Source: an uncultured Collinsella sp.
GTDB lineage: Bacteria; Actinomycetota; Coriobacteriia; Coriobacteriales; Coriobacteriaceae
DNA: 14,230 nucleotides
NCBI GenBank assembly: GCA_900552425.1
Contig: URZR01000030.1
Span: 1-14,230 of the forward strand
Direction of reading: 5' to 3'
In this document: positions 1 through 6,511 of the stretch, piece by piece
Numbering within the stretch: the stretch's first letter is position 1
Layout of the letters: each line of letters opens with the position of its first letter
Program-made: the position numbers and the translations under genes
The notes under the pieces: generated by a model
What the model was told of the DNA's origin: nothing
The model's input: the letters and a program-made list of their open reading frames with translations, nothing else
Databases searched by the model: none

Positions 1-34
1 TCGTGTTTCTTGTCTTTTACAACATCAAAAAACG

Positions 35-61
35 CTAACAGGGCCTATTCTAACAGGGCCT
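35..61. repeat. 12-base tandem direct repeat downstream of the AI-2E family gene
   Basis: The 12-mer CTAACAGGGCCT occurs at 35-46 and again at 50-61, separated by ATT, so the period is 15 bases. The second copy ends one base before the stop codon of the minus-strand gene at 63. On the minus strand the copies are followed by a run of six T (28-33 region), but I could not fold a stem longer than the 4-base GGCC pairing. A working rho-independent terminator is therefore not supported here. The repeat may be a small tandem duplication. Confidence 0.8.
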
Positions 62-62
62 C

Positions 63-1472
63 TTAGGAATCCGAATCATCCATGGAGCCGTCGATGCCGG
101 TTTTGGTGTCGTCGTCCGTATTAGAATCGTCATCCTTGGCGAAGGGGTTCTTGAAAAAGCCCGTCGCGTCGGGCTGAAGACCCGAGAGCTTGATCCATGA
201 ATTATCGAACTCGGGCTTGGGCATGGCCTTGGCCTCGGGCGCGGTCTCATTGCCGATGAGCTCGGACTCATAGATGAACGTGTCGTCGCCAAGCGCGTCA
301 TAGGCGGCAACCGGGTTACCCTCGGCATCGCGATACGGCGTACCCTTAAACACGGCACCTTCGTAGGCCACGAGCTGGCGGCCGGTCTCGTTTTCGAAGT
401 AGTACACGAAGATACCCTTGAGGGCCGCGCACAGCGGGATGGCGATAACCATGCCGATGGGGCCCATAAGCGCCGAGCCAATAACCAGGGCCGTGAGGCT
501 CATGATAGGATGCACCTGCACCGAGCTCTGCATGACCTTAGGCGAAATGACGTTATCGGTGACATTTTGTGCCACCATGGTCACAACCAAGGTCCACAAC
601 GCCAGCATCGGGCTAAACATAAACCCGAGCACCGTGGCAATCGCCGCGCTCACCCAGGGACCGACAACCGGGACCAAGTGCATGATGCCGGTAAAGATGG
701 CCATGAGCGCCGCATACGGATGCCCGATGATCGTAAAGCCGATAAAGGCAAGGATGCCACCGCAGATGGACGTCACAACCATGCCACGCATGTAACCGCC
801 GACTGAGCGCGAAAGAATCGCGACCATAAAGCGGTACGAGGTTTCCTTTTCCTGACCGATGATGGTGCAGACCTCGTGGTGCATACGGGGATAATCGCAG
901 GCAAGCCAATAGGCAAGCACCAGACCCAAAAAGATCACGAACAGCTGTGAGGCCGTGTTGGTGATAAGCGGGAACACGCCGCGGCCGAGCTCGGCGGCAA
1001 TCTGTGAGACATATTTGGACGCCACCGTAACGAGCGAAGAAAGGTTATCGTCCAGGTACTCCTTGACCGGCGTGTTGTTGAGCGTCTTGGCGCGCGAGAT
1101 CATCTCATTAAGGTCGCTGCCCGCAACACGTAGCTGCTCAGGCAGGCGGCTCAGGACTTCCATGATCTGGCCAAAGAGAATCGGCGACAGGATACAGACG
1201 ACACCGACGAGCACGGCTACGACTACAATGAGCGCGATGAGCGAGCCGATGCCGCGGCCCACCCCATGATGCTCAAGCCAGTTGGTAATCGGCGACATTA
1301 CAAAGGCAATAATGGAGCCGACGGCCAGAAACTCAATAACCGGCGCCAGAATCCCCATGAGGTTAAAGATGACGGCAGCGATCACGATGCAGCCGACGAC
1401 GGCCCAAATGCGCAGCGTCAGAATGCGGGTGTCACGCAGCGCGCGATCGGTTTGTTGAGGGTGCTCACTCAT
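63..1472 (-). CDS. AI-2E family (PerM/YdiK-type) integral membrane protein
   Basis: This 469-residue protein fits the AI-2E transporter family (PF01594), polytopic membrane proteins linked to autoinducer export or, in some members, ion/proton antiport. The actual substrate cannot be read from sequence. There is a hydrophobic pair near residues 24-60, another segment near 75-100, a long soluble stretch (about 100-165) and a cluster of C-terminal membrane segments (about 170-350) rich in Gly and Pro, as usual for the family. After about residue 370 there is an extra cytoplasmic tail of roughly 100 residues ending in a strongly acidic Asp/Ser/Thr run, longer than in typical members. The start ATG at 1472 overlaps the sigma-factor stop as ATGA, so translation is probably coupled. 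A GGAG lies about 13 bases upstream. It is the last gene of the four-gene sigma unit; no clear terminator follows. Family assignment is firm, function is not. Confidence 0.88.
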   Translation of the reverse strand: MSEHPQQTDRALRDTRILTLRIWAVVGCIVIAAVIFNLMGILAPVIEFLAVGSIIAFVMSPITNWLEHHGVGRGIGSLIALIVVVAVLVGVVCILSPILFGQIMEVLSRLPEQLRVAGSDLNEMISRAKTLNNTPVKEYLDDNLSSLVTVASKYVSQIAAELGRGVFPLITNTASQLFVIFLGLVLAYWLACDYPRMHHEVCTIIGQEKETSYRFMVAILSRSVGGYMRGMVVTSICGGILAFIGFTIIGHPYAALMAIFTGIMHLVPVVGPWVSAAIATVLGFMFSPMLALWTLVVTMVAQNVTDNVISPKVMQSSVQVHPIMSLTALVIGSALMGPIGMVIAIPLCAALKGIFVYYFENETGRQLVAYEGAVFKGTPYRDAEGNPVAAYDALGDDTFIYESELIGNETAPEAKAMPKPEFDNSWIKLSGLQPDATGFFKNPFAKDDDSNTDDDTKTGIDGSMDDSDS

Positions 1473-2260
1473 GAACGAACCATTACTCCGTCGGGGTCAA
1501 TCTTGTCCTGAATCTTCTTAAGCGTGCGGCGCAGCAGGCGCGAGACCTGCACCTGGGAGATGCCCAGCTTCTTGGCGATCTCGATCTGGGTCATGCCCTT
1601 CACAAAGCGCAGCTCGATCACCTCGCGCTCGCGCGGCGAGAAATCGCGAATGGCCTCCTCAATCACCAGACGGTCATCGGTAAAGTCGAGCTCGTTGTCG
1701 TCGTCAGCATAGCGGTCGAGAATCGAAGGCGCATCGTCGGAATCGGACGCACCGGGGGCCTCGATGGGTACCGAGGTGTAGGCCGAGGACGATTCCATGG
1801 CTTCGAGCACCTCGTCGACGGTCACGTCCAGATATTCAGCGATTTCCTCAACCTTAGGAGAACGCTGCAGCTCGTTGGTGAGCTTATCGGTGGCCTGGTT
1901 GACCTTGGCCGAGAGCTCCTGCAGACGACGCGGCACGCGCACGCTCCAGCCCTTGTCGCGGAAGTGGCGCTTAATCTCTCCAAGAATAGTAGGTGTCGCG
2001 AACGTGGTGAACTCGAGCCCGCGCTCAGGGTCAAAACGGTCGATAGCCTTGAGCAAGCCCAGATAGCCGACCTGCAAAAGGTCATCGAGCGGCTCGCCGC
2101 GGTTCTTAAACTTGTTGGCAAGAAACCTTACCAGGTTCATATGGGACATAACGAGCTGCTCGCGAGCATCCGGATCACCGGTCTCCTTATAACGACGAAA
2201 CAGCTCGCGGGTTTTCTCCTTGTCCCAAGCGGTTTTGCCGCTCCGGGAACGTTCGGTCAT
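1469..2260 (-). CDS. SigB/SigF-type alternative RNA polymerase sigma factor
   Basis: This 263-residue group 3 sigma-70 factor belongs to the SigB/SigF/WhiG branch, which directs RNA polymerase to stress or developmental promoters. Region 2 (about 34-104) carries the characteristic DLLQVGYLGLLKAIDRFDP stretch followed by GLEFTTFATPTILGEIKRHF. Region 3 is at about 113-160 and region 4 at about 200-252, with a helix-turn-helix around 224-245 (MTQIEIAKKLGISQVQVSRL). An acidic Asp/Ser-rich linker (about 167-196) joins regions 3 and 4. No ECF-type truncation is present. The start ATG at 2260 lies one base after the stop of the anti-sigma-like gene, with a weak AAGGCGG upstream. The stop overlaps the next gene. 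This layout, with an anti-sigma-like gene immediately before the sigma gene, resembles the rsbW-sigB and usfX-sigF pairs. Which promoters it reads cannot be told here. Confidence 0.93.
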   Translation of the reverse strand: MTERSRSGKTAWDKEKTRELFRRYKETGDPDAREQLVMSHMNLVRFLANKFKNRGEPLDDLLQVGYLGLLKAIDRFDPERGLEFTTFATPTILGEIKRHFRDKGWSVRVPRRLQELSAKVNQATDKLTNELQRSPKVEEIAEYLDVTVDEVLEAMESSSAYTSVPIEAPGASDSDDAPSILDRYADDDNELDFTDDRLVIEEAIRDFSPREREVIELRFVKGMTQIEIAKKLGISQVQVSRLLRRTLKKIQDKIDPDGVMVRS

Positions 2261-2261
2261 A

Positions 2262-2639
2262 TTAGATATCCGCCTTGAGGTCGAGGGAAAGCGTTAGGGG
2301 CGCCGCAGTCTTTTCGTAGGAATCGCACACGCTTGCAAGAATGAGCTCGGCATACACAGCAGCCTGGTCATCCTCGTCGACGGTGGCCTGTTCCCCAAAG
2401 GTAAAGGTCATGCCGACGTGAGATTCGTCCACATCGAAATTGATCGTGATGTCGTCGCAGTCGACCGCGGTGCACCCAAAGATGAAGGCTTCCTCGGCAG
2501 CCATGCGGATATCCTCGATGCGATCGACGGACATAGAGCACAGGGCGCCGACGTTGGCGGCCGTCATGCGCACCAAGCGCGCGAGACGCGGATCACCGGC
2601 AACGCTCAGCGTGATGGGGCAGGTTGCTTCGCTACTCAT
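2262..2639 (-). CDS. RsbW-like (GHKL-fold) putative anti-sigma factor lacking recognisable ATP-binding boxes
   Basis: This 125-residue protein lies directly before the sigma-factor gene. A longer upstream reading (to 2753) exists, but its first 38 residues are Arg/Pro-rich and antiparallel to no known fold. The ATG at 2639 has GAGGAG about 9 bases upstream and overlaps the previous stop by 8 bases, so I chose it. Residues 38-50 (VDRIEDIRMAAEEA) resemble the helix of RsbW/SpoIIAB that begins the N box. However, the following EACTNA-type motif reads EAFIFG, so the Mg-binding Asn is absent. I also find no DxGxG box and no Gly-rich lid; the C-terminal half is acidic (about 85-105). The likely role is binding the neighbouring sigma factor without kinase activity. 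The position supports this role more than the sequence does. A generic ATP-binding kinase role looks unlikely. Confidence 0.72.
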   Translation of the reverse strand: MSSEATCPITLSVAGDPRLARLVRMTAANVGALCSMSVDRIEDIRMAAEEAFIFGCTAVDCDDITINFDVDESHVGMTFTFGEQATVDEDDQAAVYAELILASVCDSYEKTAAPLTLSLDLKADI

Positions 2640-3225
2640 CGCAGGACTCCTCGGAGGTCTCGGCGGGCGTATAAGTGTAATACTGAGCAGGCTTGGCTGC
2701 GGGCTTCTGAGCCGCATCCGCGCCATCGGCGGCCTCGTCCTCAGCCTCACCAATCAGAACGCGCTCGGTAGGCTGCTCGGCCTCGGCGGCGGCAGCGGCG
2801 AGCTTGCGATCGGCGTCGGCTGCAGGAGCCTTCACCTTATTGAAGAGCTTCTGCACGGCGCCGGCCGCAGAATCAGTCACGCTCGATACGGCATTACTGG
2901 CCTCGGCCATGCTACCCGTAACCTCGGAAATGTCGCGAACGACTGCCTCAACCTCAACGAGGTTGGACGTCAGGGCGTCAACGGCAGTCTTGCTCGACTT
3001 GAGGAGCGGCTCAACCTGTGCCAGCGCAGGGGTGAGCTCATCAACAGCGCCATCGAGCTTTGCCACCACGGGCTGTGCCTCGGCGAGCGTGTTGTTAAGG
3101 TCGCTCACCGTCTTGTCGAGCGAGTCGACGACGGTGCGGGTCTTGCGCAGCGTGAGCGCGAGCTCGACAACAGCCCACACGCCGGCAACGGCGAGCACCA
3201 GCAGGGCGATTTGAATGGGACTCAT
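2632..3225 (-). CDS. DUF948-like membrane-anchored coiled-coil protein
   Basis: This 197-residue protein has a single N-terminal membrane segment (about residues 4-27) and almost no residues before it. It is followed by a long heptad-like helical region (about 28-130) rich in Val, Leu, Ala, Asp and Ser. This is the architecture of DUF948 (YtxG-type) proteins, which in Firmicutes are linked to general stress. The C-terminal part (about 130-197) is Ala/Glu-rich and low-complexity, with a YYTYTPAE patch near the end. The start ATG at 3225 has GGGAGG 8 bases upstream. The gene overlaps the anti-sigma-like gene by 8 bases and is the first gene of the unit. It could tether or sense for the anti-sigma protein at the membrane, which is inference. 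The biochemical function of the family is unknown. Confidence 0.75.
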   Translation of the reverse strand: MSPIQIALLVLAVAGVWAVVELALTLRKTRTVVDSLDKTVSDLNNTLAEAQPVVAKLDGAVDELTPALAQVEPLLKSSKTAVDALTSNLVEVEAVVRDISEVTGSMAEASNAVSSVTDSAAGAVQKLFNKVKAPAADADRKLAAAAAEAEQPTERVLIGEAEDEAADGADAAQKPAAKPAQYYTYTPAETSEESCDE

Positions 3226-3320
3226 ACAAGCCTCCCGAAGAAATCGAAATACAGACGCTTTTCATGGTACCCCAAAGAAGGGCAAAGATACCCAAAGGGA
3301 ATGTGCGAGGCGCCAATGAC
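3226..3320 (-). promoter_or_regulatory. Probable promoter-containing gap upstream of the sigma-factor unit
   Basis: These 95 bases separate rarA from the DUF948-like gene. On the minus strand a CTTTGGG-TA pattern occurs twice: GGGTAT at 3293-3288 and GGGGTACC at 3273-3266. GGGTAT equals the -10 consensus of B. subtilis SigB promoters, but the expected GTTT-type -35 element is not present 12-15 bases upstream. No good housekeeping -35/-10 pair is visible either. I see no convincing terminator for rarA. A promoter here is likely from context, but its exact position is uncertain. Confidence 0.3.
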
Positions 3321-4670
3321 CTACTTGGGGGCGTTGCCGCTCCGGTCGCGCTCGCTTTGCTCCACACGCCACTCTTCCCAACCGCGGCCCGCAGGCTGCC
3401 AGAACGCGCCGCGCTCCAGCCCCTCGGGCAAATAGCGCTGATCGACCCAGCCTTCGGGATAATCGTGCGGATATTTGTACACACCATATTCATCGCTGCC
3501 TGGGCGGTGACGATCACGCAGGTAGCTGGGCACCTCGCGAAGACCACTGCTGTGGATATCGGCCAGCGCCGCATCGATCGAGGCCTCGCACGCGTTGGAC
3601 TTAGGCGCCAGGCACACATAGAGCGCAGCCTGAGCCAGGTTGATGCGACACTCGGGATAGCCAATGACCTCGGCAGATTTAAATGCGGCATGTGCCACTA
3701 AAAGTGCCTGCGGGTCGGCGTTGCCAACATCCTCGGAAGCCTGAATCATAATGCGGCGAGCGATAAACTTGGGATCCTCCCCCGCATCGATCATACGTGC
3801 AAGCCAATAAATGGTGGCATCGGGGTCGCTGCCTCGCATGGACTTGATGAACGCGCTAATAATGTCGTAGTGCATGTCACCGTTTTTGTCATACGAAAAC
3901 CCACGACGCGGATTGGCGATCTTCACGTCATCCACGGTAATGGGATAGCGTTCCCCCGCCGCCGGCGCTGGCGTTCCCTCGGTATCGGGACGCGTAACGG
4001 CAATCTCGCTCGCAAGCTCGAGCGTCGTGAGCGCCGAGCGCGCATCACCCGCGGCCAGCGTGCAAATGGTCTTGACTGTATCCTCATCGGCCGAGAACTT
4101 ACCGTTTAAACCCTGCGGCGCCTCGAGCGCACGCGCAATGAGCGTGGCGATATCCTCGTCCTTCAGGTGCTCAAGCTCTACCACACGCCCACGCGACAAC
4201 AGTGCGGAGTTGACCTCGAAGTACGGGTTCTCGGTCGTGGCGCCAATCATAATGACGGTACGGTTCTCAACCGCATGCAAAAGCGCATCCTGCTGCGACT
4301 TCGAAAAACGGTGAATCTCGTCGATGAACAAGATGGTACGGCGGTCATACGTATTCAGGCGCGTCTTTGCCTCGTCGATCACGCGACGCAGGTCCTTCAC
4401 GGTACCCGTGACGGCGCTGACCTCGACAAACCCACTCTTGGTATGGTTGGCGATAATATGCGCCAGCGTCGTCTTGCCCGTACCGGCCGGGCCGTACAGA
4501 ATCACGCTCGACAGCACGTCATGCTCAATCGCGGCGCGCAGCCACGAGCCCTTACCGACGGCCTTTTGCTGGCCCACATACTCGTCGAGCGAATTGGGGC
4601 GCATACGCACCGCAAGCGGGGCATTCTGAAAAGAGCGCTCGCGCGTCGAGGCAGAAAAAAGGTCGTCCAT
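3321..4670 (-). CDS. rarA: Replication-associated recombination protein A (RarA/MgsA/WRNIP1 family AAA+ ATPase)
   Basis: RarA is a clamp-loader-like AAA+ ATPase that acts at stalled replication forks with the beta clamp and SSB. With the start at 4670 the protein has 449 residues, the normal size. Visible motifs are the RMRP...VGQQ opening (about 23-35), Walker A GPAGTGKT (60-67), Walker B ILFIDEIHRF (about 113-122), sensor 1 GATTENP (143-149) and an SRGRV arginine-finger region near 165. The C-terminal RarA-specific tetramerisation domain follows, including the DPDATIYWLARM and ECRINLAQA stretches. Start choice is unclear: in-frame ATGs lie at 4685, 4676 and 4670, and TTG at 4688, none with a strong Shine-Dalgarno sequence. 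I prefer 4670 because the family starts close to the RMRP motif. It lies 60 bases downstream of the dGTPase-like gene, probably sharing transcripts. Identification is firm. Confidence 0.95.
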   Translation of the reverse strand: MDDLFSASTRERSFQNAPLAVRMRPNSLDEYVGQQKAVGKGSWLRAAIEHDVLSSVILYGPAGTGKTTLAHIIANHTKSGFVEVSAVTGTVKDLRRVIDEAKTRLNTYDRRTILFIDEIHRFSKSQQDALLHAVENRTVIMIGATTENPYFEVNSALLSRGRVVELEHLKDEDIATLIARALEAPQGLNGKFSADEDTVKTICTLAAGDARSALTTLELASEIAVTRPDTEGTPAPAAGERYPITVDDVKIANPRRGFSYDKNGDMHYDIISAFIKSMRGSDPDATIYWLARMIDAGEDPKFIARRIMIQASEDVGNADPQALLVAHAAFKSAEVIGYPECRINLAQAALYVCLAPKSNACEASIDAALADIHSSGLREVPSYLRDRHRPGSDEYGVYKYPHDYPEGWVDQRYLPEGLERGAFWQPAGRGWEEWRVEQSERDRSGNAPK

Positions 4671-4709
4671 AGCCATCCCGTGCATCAATCAAAATCGTTG
4701 TTGACCAAC

Positions 4710-4715
4710 AGTATA
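4710..4715 (-). promoter_or_regulatory. Candidate -10 element for rarA
   Basis: The minus strand reads TATACT at 4715-4710, five of six matches to the -10 consensus, 40 bases before the preferred rarA start. No good -35 hexamer lies 16-18 bases upstream, where the sequence is the end of the dGTPase-like gene. An overlapping GTTG/CAAC inverted repeat sits just downstream (about 4699-4708). Confidence 0.3.
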
Positions 4716-4730
4716 CCGAAAGGATACGAA

Positions 4731-5978
4731 CTACCGTTCGTTAATATAGGTGCGGTGCGGAAACTTTAGACCTGGGAACAATTTGCTCGTCAGCTCGCAG
4801 AAATAACCATCCGTCATGCTTGCGATGTAATCGACGACGGCCTGATCCTTGTCGTCCTGCCAAGCATAGGTGCGGCCATAATAGGAAAGCTGCTGCTCAA
4901 TACGCGAAATGTGGTGCTTAAAGATGTAGGAGGACTCGTCACCCTCGTTTATATCCTGCAGGCAACGGTCGTAGAGCTTTTCGAAGGCCTCGCGCAGTTC
5001 CGCTTCGGAGTCGCCTTCGATACCGCCCTTGCTATAGATCTTCTCGTAGTTCTCGCGCTTAGCGCGGCGGATCTCCTCAAACAGGTCCCCGCTCATCTCG
5101 ATACGCGGTTTGCCGTAGCTATGCTCAACGATATCGATGGATGCGTGCGTGAGAATCCAGCTGTTATAGGCGCCGCCCCGACCGTCGTCAAAAGCGTCGG
5201 GCGACAGCAGGCCAGCCGCAATGGCGTCCTGGCGATCGCGCCCAACGTAGGCAAGGATATCCGAGATGCGAACCACGCAACCCTCGAGTGTCATGGGACG
5301 CAGGTGCTCAATCGCGCTATAGCCTGTGGCAATGCATTCCTCGACGGTTCGGTCGAACTGGTCAAAGGAACCCATGTCCGAAAGCTCAAAAACACGCTGC
5401 TCGTACTCGCCGTTATGGCATAGCACGCCATCGAGCGTTTGAAGCGACACGTTGCGACCGTACAGCGCATCGAGGACGCGGACCGACTGCACGTTATGGA
5501 AAAAGAAGCGACCCGTACGCTCGTGATAGATATCGTTGAGGAATCGCTCGCCGGCATGGCCAAAGGGAGTGTGACCCAAGTCGTGGCCTAAGCCAATCGC
5601 CTCGATCAGATCGCAGTTGAGCCCCAGAGCACGTCCGATATCACGCGCGATGCGCGAGACAAGCTGCACGTGCAGGCCGCGGCGCGACAGGTCATCGTTA
5701 CTGCGAAAACTGAAGACCTGAGTTTTGCCGGCGTATCGGGCATACGCAGGCAGATGAAGAATCTTTTCGGTATCGCGCATAAAGGCCGGACGCATGAGCG
5801 TGCCCTCGTCTGCGGCTCGATCAACGCGACGGATGACCTGGTCATCGTCGCAACGGTACGGGTTGACATAGCCCGAAGCACGATCTGCGGCAATGAGCTC
5901 GACAAGTTCGGGCGATAACGCCGAGGGAATACGGTCCATGCGCGCCTTAATGACGGCCGTTTCTTGATTAGTTGCCAT
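4731..5978 (-). CDS. HD-domain deoxyguanosinetriphosphate triphosphohydrolase-like protein
   Basis: This 415-residue HD-superfamily phosphohydrolase resembles dGTPase-like enzymes, which cleave dNTPs to deoxynucleosides and triphosphate and so adjust nucleotide pools. Metal-binding residues expected for the H...HD...D motif are visible: His103 in RRGLHVQLVSR, His132-Asp133 in GLGHDLGHTPFGHAGE, and Asp240 in RISDILAYVGRD. The FFFHNVQSVRVL stretch (about 158-169) is also typical. The segment before His103 differs from the usual RLTHSLEV wording, so it may be a divergent subfamily. The ATG at 5978 has AAGGAG 6 bases upstream. An in-frame upstream start at 6005 is unnecessary. It is 31 bases after the A24 peptidase stop and 60 before rarA. 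Pairing with rarA suggests a replication-stress or dNTP-pool theme, which is inference. Exact substrate unknown. Confidence 0.87.
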   Translation of the reverse strand: MATNQETAVIKARMDRIPSALSPELVELIAADRASGYVNPYRCDDDQVIRRVDRAADEGTLMRPAFMRDTEKILHLPAYARYAGKTQVFSFRSNDDLSRRGLHVQLVSRIARDIGRALGLNCDLIEAIGLGHDLGHTPFGHAGERFLNDIYHERTGRFFFHNVQSVRVLDALYGRNVSLQTLDGVLCHNGEYEQRVFELSDMGSFDQFDRTVEECIATGYSAIEHLRPMTLEGCVVRISDILAYVGRDRQDAIAAGLLSPDAFDDGRGGAYNSWILTHASIDIVEHSYGKPRIEMSGDLFEEIRRAKRENYEKIYSKGGIEGDSEAELREAFEKLYDRCLQDINEGDESSYIFKHHISRIEQQLSYYGRTYAWQDDKDQAVVDYIASMTDGYFCELTSKLFPGLKFPHRTYINER

Positions 5979-6009
5979 GGCATGCTCCTTAAGAAGGATG
6001 CGCAATCGG

Positions 6010-6432
6010 TTACAATGTGCAGCCCACGACCTCGATTATGGCAAAAATCGGCACCAAAAACGGCAGCAAAGGCAGGGAGCGCGATTTTGTGAAGAGGCAG
6101 GAGAGGGCAAGGGCCAGGAGCGCGACGGCAAATGCCACGATGCCGCCCATAGGGTCGAGCGTGCAAAGCGCGAAGAGTGCCTTGGCATCTCCCATGCCGA
6201 TGCCCGTGGTTTGACGGAGGCGCCGCCATAGCGACTCAGTCAGCACAAGAGAAAGGTACACGATGACCGCAAGGCCAGCGTGGTCAAGTGCCGTGTTCAA
6301 GCCCGCATCCAGCCACACGCCCGCAAACGCCGCCACCGCACACGCGCCGGCAAGCTGATTGGGAAACCGTCGTGCACAGGCATCAATCGCCGCACCGGCA
6401 AAGATGCAAATCCAAAACGGGAAATAGACCAT
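6010..6432 (-). CDS. Small A24-family prepilin-type peptidase (CpaA/TadV-like)
   Basis: This 140-residue, almost entirely hydrophobic protein is the size of a minimal A24 aspartic membrane peptidase, without the cytoplasmic methyltransferase domain of PilD. The two catalytic aspartates are visible: Asp17 in AAIDACARRFPNQ at the end of the first membrane helix, and Asp82 in the GMGDAK motif (79-84). About five or six membrane segments are apparent. Such enzymes cleave type IV, Tad or Flp prepilin leaders at the membrane. No pilin, ATPase or secretin-like gene is in the window, so its substrate lies elsewhere. The ATG at 6432 has AAGGAGGAG 5-6 bases upstream. Only 32 bases separate it from a terminator hairpin, leaving little room for its own promoter. 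Identification is good, the partner system unknown. Confidence 0.85.
   Translation of the reverse strand: MVYFPFWICIFAGAAIDACARRFPNQLAGACAVAAFAGVWLDAGLNTALDHAGLAVIVYLSLVLTESLWRRLRQTTGIGMGDAKALFALCTLDPMGGIVAFAVALLALALSCLFTKSRSLPLLPFLVPIFAIIEVVGCTL
6035..6040 (-). promoter_or_regulatory. Candidate internal -10 element upstream of the dGTPase-like gene
   Basis: The minus strand reads CATAAT at 6040-6035, five of six matches to TATAAT, inside the end of the A24 peptidase gene and 57 bases before the dGTPase-like start. The -35 position reads approximately CCGTTT, a poor match. It could give the dGTPase-like gene and rarA transcription independent of the upstream terminator. This is a weak, sequence-only call. 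Confidence 0.25.
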
Positions 6433-6463
6433 CGAACTCCTCCTTGGGCAGCAGCTCAAACGC

Positions 6464-6503
6464 AAAAACCACCACAAAGGTGCTGTCCCTTTGTGGTGGT
6501 TTT
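6464..6503 (-). terminator. Rho-independent terminator after the glycosyltransferase gene; copy 1 of a dispersed hairpin
   Basis: A perfect 16-bp stem is formed by 6465-6480 and 6488-6503, with a 7-base loop. In minus-strand sense it reads AAAACCACCACAAAGG, loop GACAGCA, then the complementary arm, ending in five T. It begins nine bases after the glycosyltransferase stop. The same hairpin, with one extra loop base, occurs after the plus-strand dehydrogenase gene (14120-14161) in the same orientation relative to transcription. Confidence 0.9.
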
Positions 6504-6511
6504 GATCGTGG

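Noticed and set aside
2640..2753. N-terminal extension of the anti-sigma-like protein to an upstream start
   Set aside because: The extra 38 residues are Arg/Pro-rich translation of the DUF948-like gene in another frame; the ATG at 2639 has a good ribosome-binding site.
2440..3435. A 331-codon plus-strand open frame spanning three minus-strand genes and a gap
   Set aside because: It crosses several intact, overlapping minus-strand genes and the product changes composition at the gap, as expected of a chance frame.
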